From Varroa destructor (taxonomy: Eukaryota > Arthropoda > Arachnida > Mesostigmata > Varroidae), in NCBI RefSeq assembly GCF_002443255.2, contig NW_019211454.1, forward strand, positions 31,540,061-31,604,060: 64,000 nucleotides of DNA. The letters are read 5' to 3'. Position 1 is the stretch's first letter. The number at the start of each line of letters is the position of its first letter. The notes beneath the pieces were generated by a model. That model saw only the letters and a program-made list of their open reading frames with translations. It searched no databases and was not told the origin of the DNA. The translations under genes and the position numbers were made by a program. Of the stretch, positions 12,843 through 25,161 are shown piece by piece.

Positions 12843-13052
12843 TTAGATTGTTCTGCACGACAAGTTCTTATTTTCGAACAGTCTTGTAAGTTCTGCTGGA
12901 TTTTCTACCAAGAAAAACCATAACTCCATAACACCGCCAAATACCGCATGTGTCCAGTCTTGAGACATTAATAGAGAAAACAGACAATGGCTAGGTTTAT
13001 TTGCTAGACCCAATGGCATGTCGTCTGCTGTGGCGCGAATAGTTGGTTCCAT
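12843..13052 (-). CDS. hypothetical 69-residue ORF (weak)
   Basis: The frame starts in a good context (CCATGGAA) and encodes one hydrophobic stretch (HAVFGGVMELWFFLV) followed by a charged tail. The general layout resembles single-pass mitochondrial small proteins of the SMIM4 type, but I cannot align it convincingly. It lies 275 bp upstream of, and on the same strand as, the hypothetical frame at 12253-12567. The two could belong to one spliced gene, though no good donor/acceptor pair joins them. Confidence 0.15.
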   Translation of the reverse strand: MEPTIRATADDMPLGLANKPSHCLFSLLMSQDWTHAVFGGVMELWFFLVENPAELTRLFENKNLSCRTI

Positions 13053-16000
13053 GGAACTTCCAGGCTGGCTATGAATTATATTTTACCAGTTAATTTTTTT
13101 CAAAACCAAAAAAAAGTGCTGTTAAAACTCTCAACAGTTTATGTCAAGTTAAATACTAAATAAATTACTTTGTAAGTTTTTTCGCAGTTATGGGCATTGA
13201 TAAAAGCATTTTCAGCGCTCGGTTATCACAAATAAGTGAGTTGAAAACGTTTTTTATTTCTTATAGATTCAACGTACGTGTATTCATTAGTTGGACTAGA
13301 ATTAGAGATCTCTGGTTTTTTCGACCAAAAATGAATTGCGTACACCGCAAGCAGAACCGGGAAACGATGGAATTTAAAAATAATGAATTTGATTTCATGC
13401 ATTACTTTGGCCAGCATAACGAGTTGTGCTGATCAACCTTTGAAACTTTAAAGTCAATCGAATTTACCGCTACACTTGCTCCATACTTATTTTATAAATG
13501 ACGCTGGCCTTGTTCGATATTAAGATAGTGTCGTAGCTTATTACTGATTCCAGGTAGCGTAGGAACACCTTTCGTCGAAACAGGTCAAAATGGTCGACCG
13601 AGTTAAATTTGTGTTTCTAAATCACGTTATGGGACTGCTTCGCTCATCATTAAACAGATACGTGTACCTACTGTGCTACACACCGTTATGTGCAAAAAAT
13701 TTGAGATGCAGATTCACGCAGATTTTCTTATTGCCTCCACTTGTTTAAAGTTCATCAGTACGTGAGAGAAAAAGATAACGGAAATCGATTCCTACCTTTA
13801 CAACACAGAAATAGTGACTAATAAAGCCTGGAAAAAGGCGAATAAGAGCAACCCTACACTAGTTATGCGTTTTGCAGTACAAGTGTTTCACTACATTTTA
13901 TGTAGGTGGTTTCATTTGCTATATGCTGCGTGCGTTCATACAAGATGTAGTAAAATATGCCCCAAATACTACGCGGTGTCATGCATTGCAATATTTTAGT
14001 TGAGCAGTTTCTTGGACTGAACGCAATAATTTTAAAATATAAATTTAATTCATTCATAACATACAATTGTATGCTTACAGATATAATAAATATTCTTTCG
14101 TTTTTGCTAATAAACCGATATATCCCTTCTGTGTGTACCTTCATGCCCTTTAGCTTTTTTCACGTGGTGTCAGAGTTCACGAAAAAACACTAGTTAAGAC
14201 GTATAATGTCCAATTTTATCAACAAACGCCAATGATGATTAGGTCACGAGGCTGATATCATATACGGGGCGCGTTTCGACCTTATAAACTGTTTTATATA
14301 AATCTAGTTTGTAAAAGATGTATAAAAGAAATTACGTGCATCACAACAATAGCCTGGCAGAAATAGATCGAGAATCGGTTTTTTAAAAAGATTTGTAAAC
14401 TTAAATGCACTATTATTAACATATCTTAAATACCTGTACGTGATGACAACAACAAAAACATGAAGGTAATAAATTAGTTTTAGAATGAGGACCAGTGGAC
14501 TTATCCTTCGGATGACCGGTTTTTCGGGCAGAAACAATAAAATCGAAAGTTTGGCTATCTATAAAATTCTTATAGTAAACTACAATGCTGATGTTTGCGT
14601 TAATAGATTGTACGCCGTTTCATCTGAGTGTGTAGGCACGCGAATGGACATCAGTTCTTTAGACCTCGTAAGCACTTGTCTATTTTATTCCCACTCCAGC
14701 GCAATGGCCAACTCTCAATTTGGATACCATTTGTACTCAAAGAAAACTTTCCCATGTGGCGCTATTAGAGACGAACTCAAACTCCGTTACTGGCTTGGTG
14801 CAAGGCTTGCGGGATACAGTCACAATGTCTTAAGCCAAGGCTCCAAACCGGCGAGTGTCTGAATTATACTTGAGCCCATTCAGATGGCTCACGCTCACTG
14901 CCAAACAGTTACCCAAGCTTTGAACACTTAAAGTTAAGCGCCGGCATAATTAGCGGTTCGTGGCCAGCATTTTTACGATTTTGCTTAGGAATGTTTCACA
15001 TAAAGGAGTGTTCTGTAAGATATAGGCAATATATATAGACAACTAAGTATTTTGTAGTTAAAGACCAAATAAATAAGACAATATACATTTTTTCACAACT
15101 GGAAGGGGAATGTAATCGATTAAACGGAAAATACATTAAATCCAGAATGTGACTGACAGGTTAGTTAATCCACCTATTTCCTATCGTAGACCGTATATCG
15201 ATTTATCGATTTACTGGACAAGAGAAACAGATATAAATATTCACGTCTGAAGTGCAAAGGGATCTATGGCGTTAACTATATCCGACGCATACCTCATCAT
15301 TAAGGCTAGCATTTAAACTTTTCAAGTTTCTACTGATCAGACGACTGAACTAGCTAGCAACACGTCGATATGTCTTTTTTCAGCAAAGTTCTCCTAACTA
15401 CAACCCATGCAGTTTACTTTTAAACTTCGGTCGAGGATCATGACACTCTATAAACGCCTCATAGCTTCTTGTTCTGGAACCTTTTCAACACTTCTACAAA
15501 AGTCGTGAGATGCACGCGCTCAGCTTCATAGCCATGCAAGTGTCGTTTAAGTAGGTTTTCGGCATTATTGGAATACGGGTGCATTTATCTCTCCCAGGGA
15601 ACATCTCTTACTTTCAAAAAAAAACTTTAACGGTCTAAAGTTATATTATCAAATTACAGCCACGTTATCCTCGCTCTGCAGATAGATCTTTACTGCGAGA
15701 AAGGTAAGTGAACAATCTTTTGCGGGGATATTTAGATTCTACTGGCTACTTATATCGAACTGGCTTATGACACAGGCTTCGCTATCTTTTCAGCCATTTC
15801 CGCGGCACAGTAACGTCCGTCGTCGACAGCAATTACCAATGACCGATGCAGTGTAAAAGATAACCATTTAGTTTTGTGATACGGTAGACTTGAGATATAA
15901 ATAGCATCTATACAGTAAGCTACTCGATATTATTCAATAATTAATTGAAAGCGTACACATTTACCTACTACTCATAGCTAACTGTCGTCGGTTACACGCA

Positions 16001-19000
16001 TGTTCTATTTGCAGTGCGGCTCCTAAAGTTTTGAGTTCATTTCTCAGCTGCATTCCTACCAGATTAATTATCACCATACTATAGATACATAAAAACAGCT
16101 GCTATCTTTAACCTCGCTTCTCCTTGCCTCGGGCGCCACTGCAGCAGCTGCTGCTGCTGTCACAACCGTTCTGCAAAATGAGGGTATGTGAGAAGAGTCA
16201 TGAAATCAGCTCACTGGGAACATACTGTTCCGTCTGCTCCCAGGGAGTATTATCTTGCGAAGCACGGCCATCGTGTAGCGCGAAAGCGAAGTAGTGTGAG
16301 GGGGGAGAGAAAAGGCAGGGGAATATGCTCGCAACGCTTATATATTATACATTAGTCACATGCCAGACCATTCTCTACATTGTTTAAAACAAGCAACCTG
16401 AACGAAAGAAAGGAAGGCTGTTTTTTTGTCGGTTGAACGGTATTTGTTTAATATGTTCTTATGAGTAGCACGAGTTTACGGTTGTGTTCGGCTGTGCGAA
16501 TGCTGCTTATTTTAGCTGCTTAATAGTCTCTCTCTCTAATAAAACGGACTTCACCTGCTTTAGACACGAGTGGCTGTTCCTGCGTCAATCTTTCACGGAT
16601 TTTTCGTGCAGGTTAATTGTTATATATATATATATATATATATACGGCTATAAACAGGTCACGAAGCTGCCGATATTCGTATCCTACGATCTAGATAGTA
16701 GTATAAACGCATTATACGATAAAATGCAAACATTAAGAAATCTGATAAACGATATGGTATATGTTTAAACGCACTGGTTACTTCTGGCGCAGCTCTGTGT
16801 ATCCCGCAAAGAACGAGTATCTATTTAATTATGGGAACCTGGGTAGTGTCTGCGAGCTATCATAACGCTTAACGCGTTAGGCTGTTTTCTCTGCAGCGAG
16901 AAGCCGTGAGCGCATAGGATTTCCAGCCATTCGATTTCGGTTTCTAATTCCGAAGAATACGTACCACTCAAAGGTATGTTATTGTTGTAGAGTATAACGT
17001 TCTCGAGTATTTTGTCGGCTACTCGACACTTGTTTGCTATGGTTGTATGTGGGCGGCGGTATTGTACAATGTAAAGTAGTGCAGTATGTTCAGCAACTGG
17101 CGCCCAAGGGAGTGATTACAGCTTTTGAGTAGCGCCCCACGGAGCCATCCGATCATGTATATATGTAAAGCGTATCAGCCGCAAAACGATCTTCCTTCGT
17201 CTTACTGCGATGTTTACATGCAGACAGTGATGGTGGTAGCGCCGGTATGCATAAGTAAAAGTTCCATAAATTCGCTTGCTGACTAAAAGTTAAAATTACC
17301 CTAGAACAAATTAAAAATATATAAATGACTAAAGTCGATTTACACATCGATACAGTAAGGGCTGACTGAATACGATTGCCAAAATTACATGAACAAAGAA
17401 TTTCGGTTTGAAGATAAATGCGCAATAACATTAGCGTTCTTTAATCAAATAGGCTTCGCACTGCAATAAAGCTATAACTTAGATAAATTATAGGAAGTTA
17501 ATCTTTTATTCGAGTAATATGTAACTATCTATCCACAACTGTGAGTCACTGAAACAGAATTCGGCTCGTTGAAAGCACCGAAATTGTCATGCTTCATGTC
17601 ATTTTCGTCTTTGTGCTGGGCGGTTAGATCATTTCAGTTTAGCCCGTACCTTTGATATATTATAAAATAATGTAAAAAAACCTATATATGGTAGTTGTTC
17701 ATATTCATATTTTCCATTTTGAATAAATTGAAAAATCAAAAAGTATTGTATAAGCCATTGAGCAAAAATCATACCGATTAATAGCTGTGGAAGCTGTAAA
17801 AGAACACATGAGGAAGTCTCAACAATAACTCAGCCAGATCCAAAACATTGCTTTCGTATACAGTAAACTAGGTGGTATACTGTACAGTTTTGAAACATAC
17901 GTATTGAGATGTCAAGTGTAGAGGTTTCCCAACTGTTAAAGATTATACAATATAGCATAACATCAGCTTATTTTCATTCAATCTAATTGATCATGTGATT
18001 TATACCTTCTTTGCGCCAACATTTCTTTAATAAATTTAAGAATGCAAAAGCTTGTTGGCCGTTCAGATCTTTCACAAATTTTGTACTGAACAAGTTCACT
18101 TAAAAGGAGCATAATAAATACCAGCATGAACTCGTTTAAATATAGTCTTGAGCATTGCCGTTTTCGAACTGTTTAATGAGATTATGAAGAATATATTCTT
18201 ACTTGAAACTAAGAAGCATCATTTGGCAGCTGGTTTCAATGTTTATTTTATATAGTGATTTTTTTCTGCGCACCACGAACACCCCGGCGCCTTTATAGCC
18301 TTGATAGCGCACGCCAAAAAATTAAGCAGAATAAGATGACTGGACTATGGCATGGTAGAAGAATATCAATACAGATGGAAGACCCCTTTAAGGCAAGTCA
18401 GTAAATACTACCGGGAAGGGAACCACATGACATGCGTAAAAGAATCTATTCATTGGTATAAGTTTTTTCGTCGTAACGCCTGTGCTTTCGTGTAAAAATC
18501 TAGAAACTTGCTTGGAAATCTCAGGTTTGGTGCTGCAACAACAGCTTGCATCGTACAGCCTTTGGAGCGCCCTATTTATATTAGATGTGAAGCAACGGGT
18601 TCATTTTTATTTTGCACAAGTTTTCCAATCTGCTCCTTCTTTGCGTTTCCTAGAGGAGTAGTTTATTTGTAAACATTCGAAACCAGGAAAAAAGTCTCTG
18701 GCTTTTTTTTGTTCAAAGTAGGTCGCGCAGCTTGCAAGCCATATTTTTCAATACGGTTTTCTATAAAAACAAAAAGAAGAGGATCCATGGCATATTTTCA
18801 ATAAAGCCAAGTTCACTTCAGAAGCGTCCATATGGCAATTGATACCTATGGCGCAAACACTACAAATCTCCATAAGGATAAGTTGGTATTTTATGCCTAT
18901 CGTACAGGGATACTGTCGCGTCTTCGAGTTTTTCCTTTTTGGGGAATCTATGAGGAACATCAGGTGCACTTGTGAGCTATGCCCAAGTCTTGTGAAAAAT

Positions 19001-21172
19001 TAATTGGTCTGAGGTAGATTCCTATAGATCACAACAGAATGGAATCAGCTGTCCTTGAAGCATTTTTGTAGAAAAAAAGTGGGCCCAGGAATACTTAATT
19101 ATCTGTGGAAATTTTAAACGATATAATCTGGCTATCTTTAATAGATAACCGGACGACACAGGTAGCAGTCAATTTGAAAATATTGGTAAAAAAGTAGTTA
19201 TGTTAGAGAATACCGGAATAATATAAACTGATGGCTGTTAGACTGGAAGAACGCTGTTAGATTTGCCGAGTTAACCGAACGGTTAATAGTTTGTGGGTGT
19301 ATGTAATCACCGCAATGGCACAGTCAGATTAGCTCGAGAAGGGGGTGTGACCATTGTACACAATTATCATTACGATTATCATGTTCTCGTAGTGAGTCCA
19401 TTTCGCAGTCGCTTTCCGCGATTTCTAACGACTGCCGACACGCTCCCTTACACCGTTTCGACCTGCGTCTTTTTTTTTTATAAGCTTTATAAGCTTTCAT
19501 AGTGATTCTTCATAACCCTTTCCTTTTTCCACCCTTACAAGAAGCACCTCGGTCGCTTCGCCGCCGTCGCCAGCAGCGGAGTGTTTTACCGAGGATGTGA
19601 AGCCTGTTGACCCTGATACCAGTCACCGGTAACTGTCATACTCATATCTCAATTTCGCGTCAACTGCCCCACGTCACTTTTCTCAAATAGCTTTTTTTGA
19701 CCTCTAGTGGCTTAGCGTCCATGATAATCCGCTAGCCAACTGCGGCTAAATTTATGAAATTCTAAAAGTTGGTTGAAAGATATGGCTTCTATGAAAGAGA
19801 ACTTAAGTTACGAACACTATTAATGTCTTATAGTAATTTTAAAAGTACTAGAAGCACTACGTCGGCTCTATATAAAACTAACATCAGGCTTAGGAGAAAA
19901 ATAAAATTTGTATACTTTTAATAATCAACGCTTAAGTTGACGTATGGTCTATGCTGAAGGACACGCCTGCCTTTTTTGCAGAATCGTGATTAGTCAATGA
20001 CTAAAATGGATAATTGTTGTTTGAGTAGAAAGTAGCGTGACCCCCCTACGGGTGCGACTCGTTACGAAACTAGAAATTCTAATACATGCATAGACTCCGT
20101 CGAATGTGCCGCCTAACTCAGGTAAAAAAAGTACTACCTTCTGCTAAGAATTGGCTGTTTCAAAGAAAAAGGCTGAAACTTCGAGGTTGACACTAGTATA
20201 GTTTCTGCGATATGCTCAGTATACCGACTGTTTCTTCAACCTATTATATAACAATACGAAGGTAATATTGAACTCTTATTTCAAGTGTCATGAAAATATT
20301 TTACAATAATCACCTAACTCGAGCAAGCTTAAAAGTACATGTTCCAGTCTACAGATACTCTAAACTGAGCAACACAATTAGAATTATAGATCAGATATTT
20401 TATATCGGACAATCAGCATCACTTTGTCCTTTGGGCAGGTTTTCAGTACATTGTTCTTCGAAGTGTTTTCATTACTGTACGTTCGGCTGAGGCAAAGTTT
20501 TTCAAAATGGAAATTCGGCTGATAATATAGCTCCTGGTATATCTGATGATGCTTGAAGAACTGCCGTATTTCTGCCGCAAAAATGTTCGTCACTGAAACG
20601 TCGTCTACAGTTCATTTTTCATATGTTACAAAGTAAGTAGCATATAAATTATACTAGAATACACAATATAATGTATGTAGAAAAATCCTGGAAATTGAAG
20701 ATGTTAGTTAAAATAAAACGTGATATGAAAAATAGCTGCGAGTAGCTCGTCTCTTTTACTTTTACGAGCACACTTTAGGGAACCAGTGATTTTTTTGCAA
20801 ATTTGACCAACAAAATTATTGTTTATACTCAGGCTCGATATTGTTTTCAAGTCAAACGCACTATACTTTTGGCAGTAATAAGACTTACCAAACTATAGAT
20901 CCTATTTTATAGAGGAAATATAACTAATGCAGTATGTAAATAGTGTTAATGTTAAAGACAGCTATTTGTACCTGCATTAAGCTGCTACGATTGCAGCTTT
21001 TGTTGACTATGGAATTGTACAAAGGGATTACGCTATTCTACTAAGCTAATAATTGTTAAGTGTTTTAATTTATATAGTAAAAATTAAATATTTTGTAAGC
21101 TAATAGAGAATGAGGTTACTCATGCTATTACTAGTTCATTTTATTATTACTTTTCAGGAAGCAAGGAGGATT
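13053..21172. other. intergenic DNA, no supported gene
   Basis: This is AT-rich sequence with many short frames. The longest plus-strand frame (14485-14862) has no recognisable motif. A GC-richer patch at 16130-16330, with a CAGCAGCTGCTGCTGCTG run, may be regulatory. I see no RNA gene and no intact transposon. Confidence 0.5.
16621..16644. repeat. (TA)12 microsatellite
   Basis: Uninterrupted TA dinucleotide repeat of 24 bases. Confidence 0.95.
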
Positions 21173-21200
21173 TAGGTTGTCAAAAAAGTCGTTTTAATGG
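21173..21200 (+). repeat. mariner-like terminal sequence, solo
   Basis: The string TTAGGTTGTCAAAAAAGTCG resembles the outer end of mariner-family inverted repeats. It shares the GGTT...AAAAAAGTCG core with the right end of the mariner at 28171-29250. No transposase remnant or matching opposite end is visible nearby. It could be a solo end, a MITE, or chance. Confidence 0.3.
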
Positions 21201-21525
21201 GCCATTAACGGCCAGGTCATGAACAAACAATATTCAATTAGTGTCTTTGGTCGTGGGTGGTCGTAAGTAGGTCCAGCATTGACCTTTCGCGGAAATATCA
21301 GTTCAGCTGTGACGTGCCAAGCCTTAAGCATACATGCATTTCATACATCTACCAGCTACGCGACTTAGAAAGGCTCGCCGTTTACGTGGCGTTTTCATTT
21401 TAATTCGGAAGGTTATTGTAATTTAGGCGTTTGTGGTGAAGACTCACATTTGAAATCAACATGCTGTTCCGCTGCACGGGTGAGCTTGAAATTTTCAGAC
21501 ATGTGGGCCTGATACTTTTCTCATT

Positions 21526-21600
21526 TATATATATAATATAAATAATATAAATACATAATATAAATAATAAATAAAATATAAATACAAATATAATTTATAA
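21526..21600. repeat. AT-rich imperfect tandem repeat
   Basis: About 75 bases built from variants of TAATATAAA and TAAATA units with almost no G or C. Confidence 0.8.
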
Positions 21601-23210
21601 GCAAAGGCAAAAATCTGAGAGTTACTACATTTCCTCCCTGCGGAACTTTGGCTTTTGAATAATATCAATAAAACAATTCTAAATTACTGCAACTCAAAAG
21701 CTGTGGTTTTTAGGTGCTCTAAGTCGCAGTTAGAATTTGAGTTGAGAATTCCATGGAATGCTAACCGGTCCAGAACTCGCTACTGCAAAATTGAGCAGAT
21801 ATTCTCGGATAAAAAATATTTTTTTATAGAGTAATAGGTAGCAGTATGGCAGGACAGCTTAGAAGTCAAAATGAATCTCAACACAAGGCTAATTATATAT
21901 CCTGCAGAATATCGACGGATGATGGATGTGTTAGTACATGGAAATATTGCTGGTACGCTCAACGCAGACTGCAACCCAATGTATCCTTTTATTCAAACTC
22001 TACTTTAGCTTCGTTGTAATAACTGTTTCATTGCTAGACTATTTCCGCGCCTTAAAAACCTCTGTTTCGTGTTTGATGTTTGATCGGCCGTCTGACCTTC
22101 AGCATAAAACGATTTCTGTCCGCATCCCAACTTAGATGACAATGTGTTCTCAAGATTAGGGCACAGATATGTTACCCACTAACCTACTTAAAGTTCCTGA
22201 CATTATAATATTTCTTTTCCGGCATTACGAAGCAGGGGCCGATTGTACTGTGAATAAGCAATAATTAAAATTAGACTATTTAAAGCAACGAGCACTTTTT
22301 GGTTAATATTTATATCACTTGAGATAAGAACATATATTACAAAGTATGCATTTTTTTTGCATAGGCACAAAGAAAGCCGAGGTAGAGACCTGTTCCGGTC
22401 CGGTCAGCCCCGCTTTAACCAGTTCGATCGCTAAAATTTCATGCAAAATGTAAATAAGTAAACTTATTAAGCTGAGAGCATGATAAATTAATAACAATCG
22501 GCTCCCTTTCAAGCCTTGTGAAGTTCTTATATTTTTGCCTGCACCACGTCACTTAGTTGGCGCTGAATAAGATTGATCCATAGCTACAGTTGCTTTCATC
22601 AATGATACGTAATGTATGTGATACATATGAAGAAACAAGAAGCTAATGTGTATGTATATATAAATGAGGATATTAAACTTTTACATAGCTGCTGCTTATC
22701 TCTCGTGCCGTATTGTCACGCCCTCTCTCTCATATATACTATACTCTGGGTGTTAGCATATTGAAGATTACTTCCTCCTTCAGTCTGATAGGGTAATACA
22801 GTAAGAGTCTATATGCTCATCCCGTTCATGTGACGTAATTCCGGAAGTAGAGAATATCATTGTTATTATATATGCAGATATAATGATAAGAGTCATTTCA
22901 TGACATCGCGGTCAGCGTTTTTGACGCGAATAACTTGACAGTTTCTGCCACATATCGCAGGCCTCCTGCGTCATCAATTGTTTTTTAACCGACTTGAGTA
23001 CTACATGGTAATAATTAATAATTTCACTCTCATGCTGGATGAATTTGCGGTTGCAATGAGGATAAATATCTAGAAGACTTCTCCAAACTGTGTGACATCG
23101 ACCACTCAACATTTTTCCTCGGCTATGGCTGGATAGTACTCGGGATAATTTGGTTCTGAATTGGGTGATGAATGCCGCGAGGACTGCACACTTGAGATGA
23201 CGCACAGATG

Positions 23211-25161
23211 TTACCATAGCGAGCATTTGTGGATGGGATTCATATTGCTTCCTGGCGGGCAGTTGAATGCTTGGGCGAAGTCTTTAGAGTTTCCGAGGGT
23301 GCCGCGGACTCTAGTATCGAGCAGAAAAAGCAAAAATAAAAAAGAAACATACGTGTTTTTATAGCAATAGATTGTGGTCAACATCTCTAGATGTAATCTA
23401 TTGTTCCATATATGTTCGACTTTTCGCCCTTTGACAGGAAAGTAAGTCACGCATGTGATGCTAAGATGTTTCCTCGTAACGAATACATAGAAGTATATGT
23501 ATAGTGTGAAATAATCACTGTAAAATGATATTAGACCGCACTACTTTTTGTGTCTTTTTGTTTGTTTGATCTTTGTCGACCCAGAAGCGTACCTGGAATC
23601 GGTAACTCTGTCTAGTTGATGAATTTCAACGTCCCAGTAACATTTGAACTGAAGCAGTTTTCACCGAACGAAGATGAGACCAACCAAATAGTGAAGCACT
23701 GACTGACTCTTTACCTTTTCTTTCTCGTTTGGTCCCCATAACACTTCGCCTCAGTACCGCAACTCCTGATTTTTTTGTTGTCATCAGGTAATAAGTTTGC
23801 TTGTTAGAACTTTTAACCAAGCTATCTTTCATTATGTTCGGCGAGACGCATAAGATCATGCTTTCATCATGCATGAAGGAGGTGGCTCATCATTCATAAG
23901 CTCAAACGCACGCCAGGATATATGATTGACCTTGAGCGCTGGAGTTGCCCTTTTGTCAAGGGGGCAAAAGAACAGCGTTGTAGCTTAGAGAAAAAGTATT
24001 GACGGCTCCTACGCTTCGACTTCCTTTCTACCCGTCAGGCCTACCTAGCGGTTCAGCCAGACACTCCAATTTGTATGCGATGGACCGCTTCTCCTGAAGA
24101 GCAACTCGACGATTTCGGCGGGCCATGCAAACCGAGGACAAGAACAGAAAGGCATCGTCGTACGGCGTAATGTAGCGGCTGTCCCTGGTGCCGTGCCTAC
24201 AGTAACTCACCTTAGGCCGAATTGGATATCACGTAGCCAATAGAAGTACCGCAATACAATGCGATCCCATCATTTCACGCTGGCATTACTTTGTTTAATT
24301 TATTTTCGATTGTGCACATTTCGACGGAAGGAAAAGTCAAAGTAGAAGATAATATAGGGGGCACTATAAATTCATGCTTGTAGGTCAACTTCATTTTTGG
24401 TTTGCTTTGCAGATATGCTTCTACAACTGTCGTTTAGCTTTCAGTGTGTCCTTTATATAATAGGAATGGGCTAAATTTATCTCTTGCAAGAAGTAGCTGT
24501 TTATCACTCTACCTAGGTATTTATCGTCTTGCACAGCTAGTAGTAGTTCTAGAACTCAACAAATAATGCCAGGCAATCCATAAAAATTATGCAGTTTAAT
24601 ATTGATAAACATTTCCTATGAATAGGTGTATGGCTTCTACGCATAAGTTGGAGTCACACCATTTACTTATATGAGCTGTCTTTAACGAGTCTTTTAAAAA
24701 TAATTATATTGCATTTATATCTATAATAATAATGGTTATCATATAGTAGTGATCGGCCATTGTTATAAGTAAGATATAAAGTAGCTCATTACTGTGTTGC
24801 TAATGTGCGGTTTATTAAAAAAACACCATGGGTCGCTATTTGCGTCAAGCTAAATGCGTAAATTCTATAGAATTTGTGTAAGAAAGTTATTGTATAGTGT
24901 TCCGTTAAACTTACTGAATAAGTAAGGGTTTAGATACATTAGACTAGAAATTATCTAATCTTGATTTTTACTAAATACGTTATCTTACCGTATGGGTCCA
25001 GGCGAGTGGACAGCAGTGCGCAGCTTGAATTCTGTCTCCTGCTTATTTGACGATCCGCACCAGATTTGCGCAAAGTTAAGGAAGAAAAGCTGATCATGGG
25101 TGAGATTGAGGCCAGGAAGGAGTGGCTCTACGCCGTGAACTTTTTCCCACTTTTTAAATGC
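23211..25161 (-). CDS. neprilysin/ECE-family M13 metallopeptidase, last two coding exons (partial)
   Basis: M13 enzymes are type II membrane ectopeptidases that cleave short peptides outside the cell. Two minus-strand exons are visible: 25161-24989 and 23310-23211, with acceptors at both, donor CG|GTAAGA, and matching phase 2 across a 1,678-bp intron. Together they encode 90 residues. The first begins [20 protein letters not shown] and contains the family hallmarks [11 protein letters not shown] and HSPGPIR; by neprilysin numbering the latter gives His711 and the substrate-binding Arg717, whose codon is split by the intron. The second contains [21 protein letters not shown] and the terminal CSLW motif before TAA. 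Length and motif order fit a normal C-terminus. The exons for the HExxH and ENxxD zinc ligands were not found between 25162 and 64000, so the gene is either very long-introned, truncated, or split by assembly. Confidence 0.9.

Noticed and set aside
22912..23226. 104-codon minus-strand frame overlapping the neprilysin stop
   Set aside because: It begins out of frame within the last neprilysin codons and extends into the 3' UTR. It has no independent support.
23597..23660. Alternative penultimate exon just upstream of the last neprilysin exon, with donor TTCCAG|GTACGC
   Set aside because: The encoded peptide lacks the FAQxWC and HSPG motifs. The true penultimate exon at 24989-25161 matches the family exactly.
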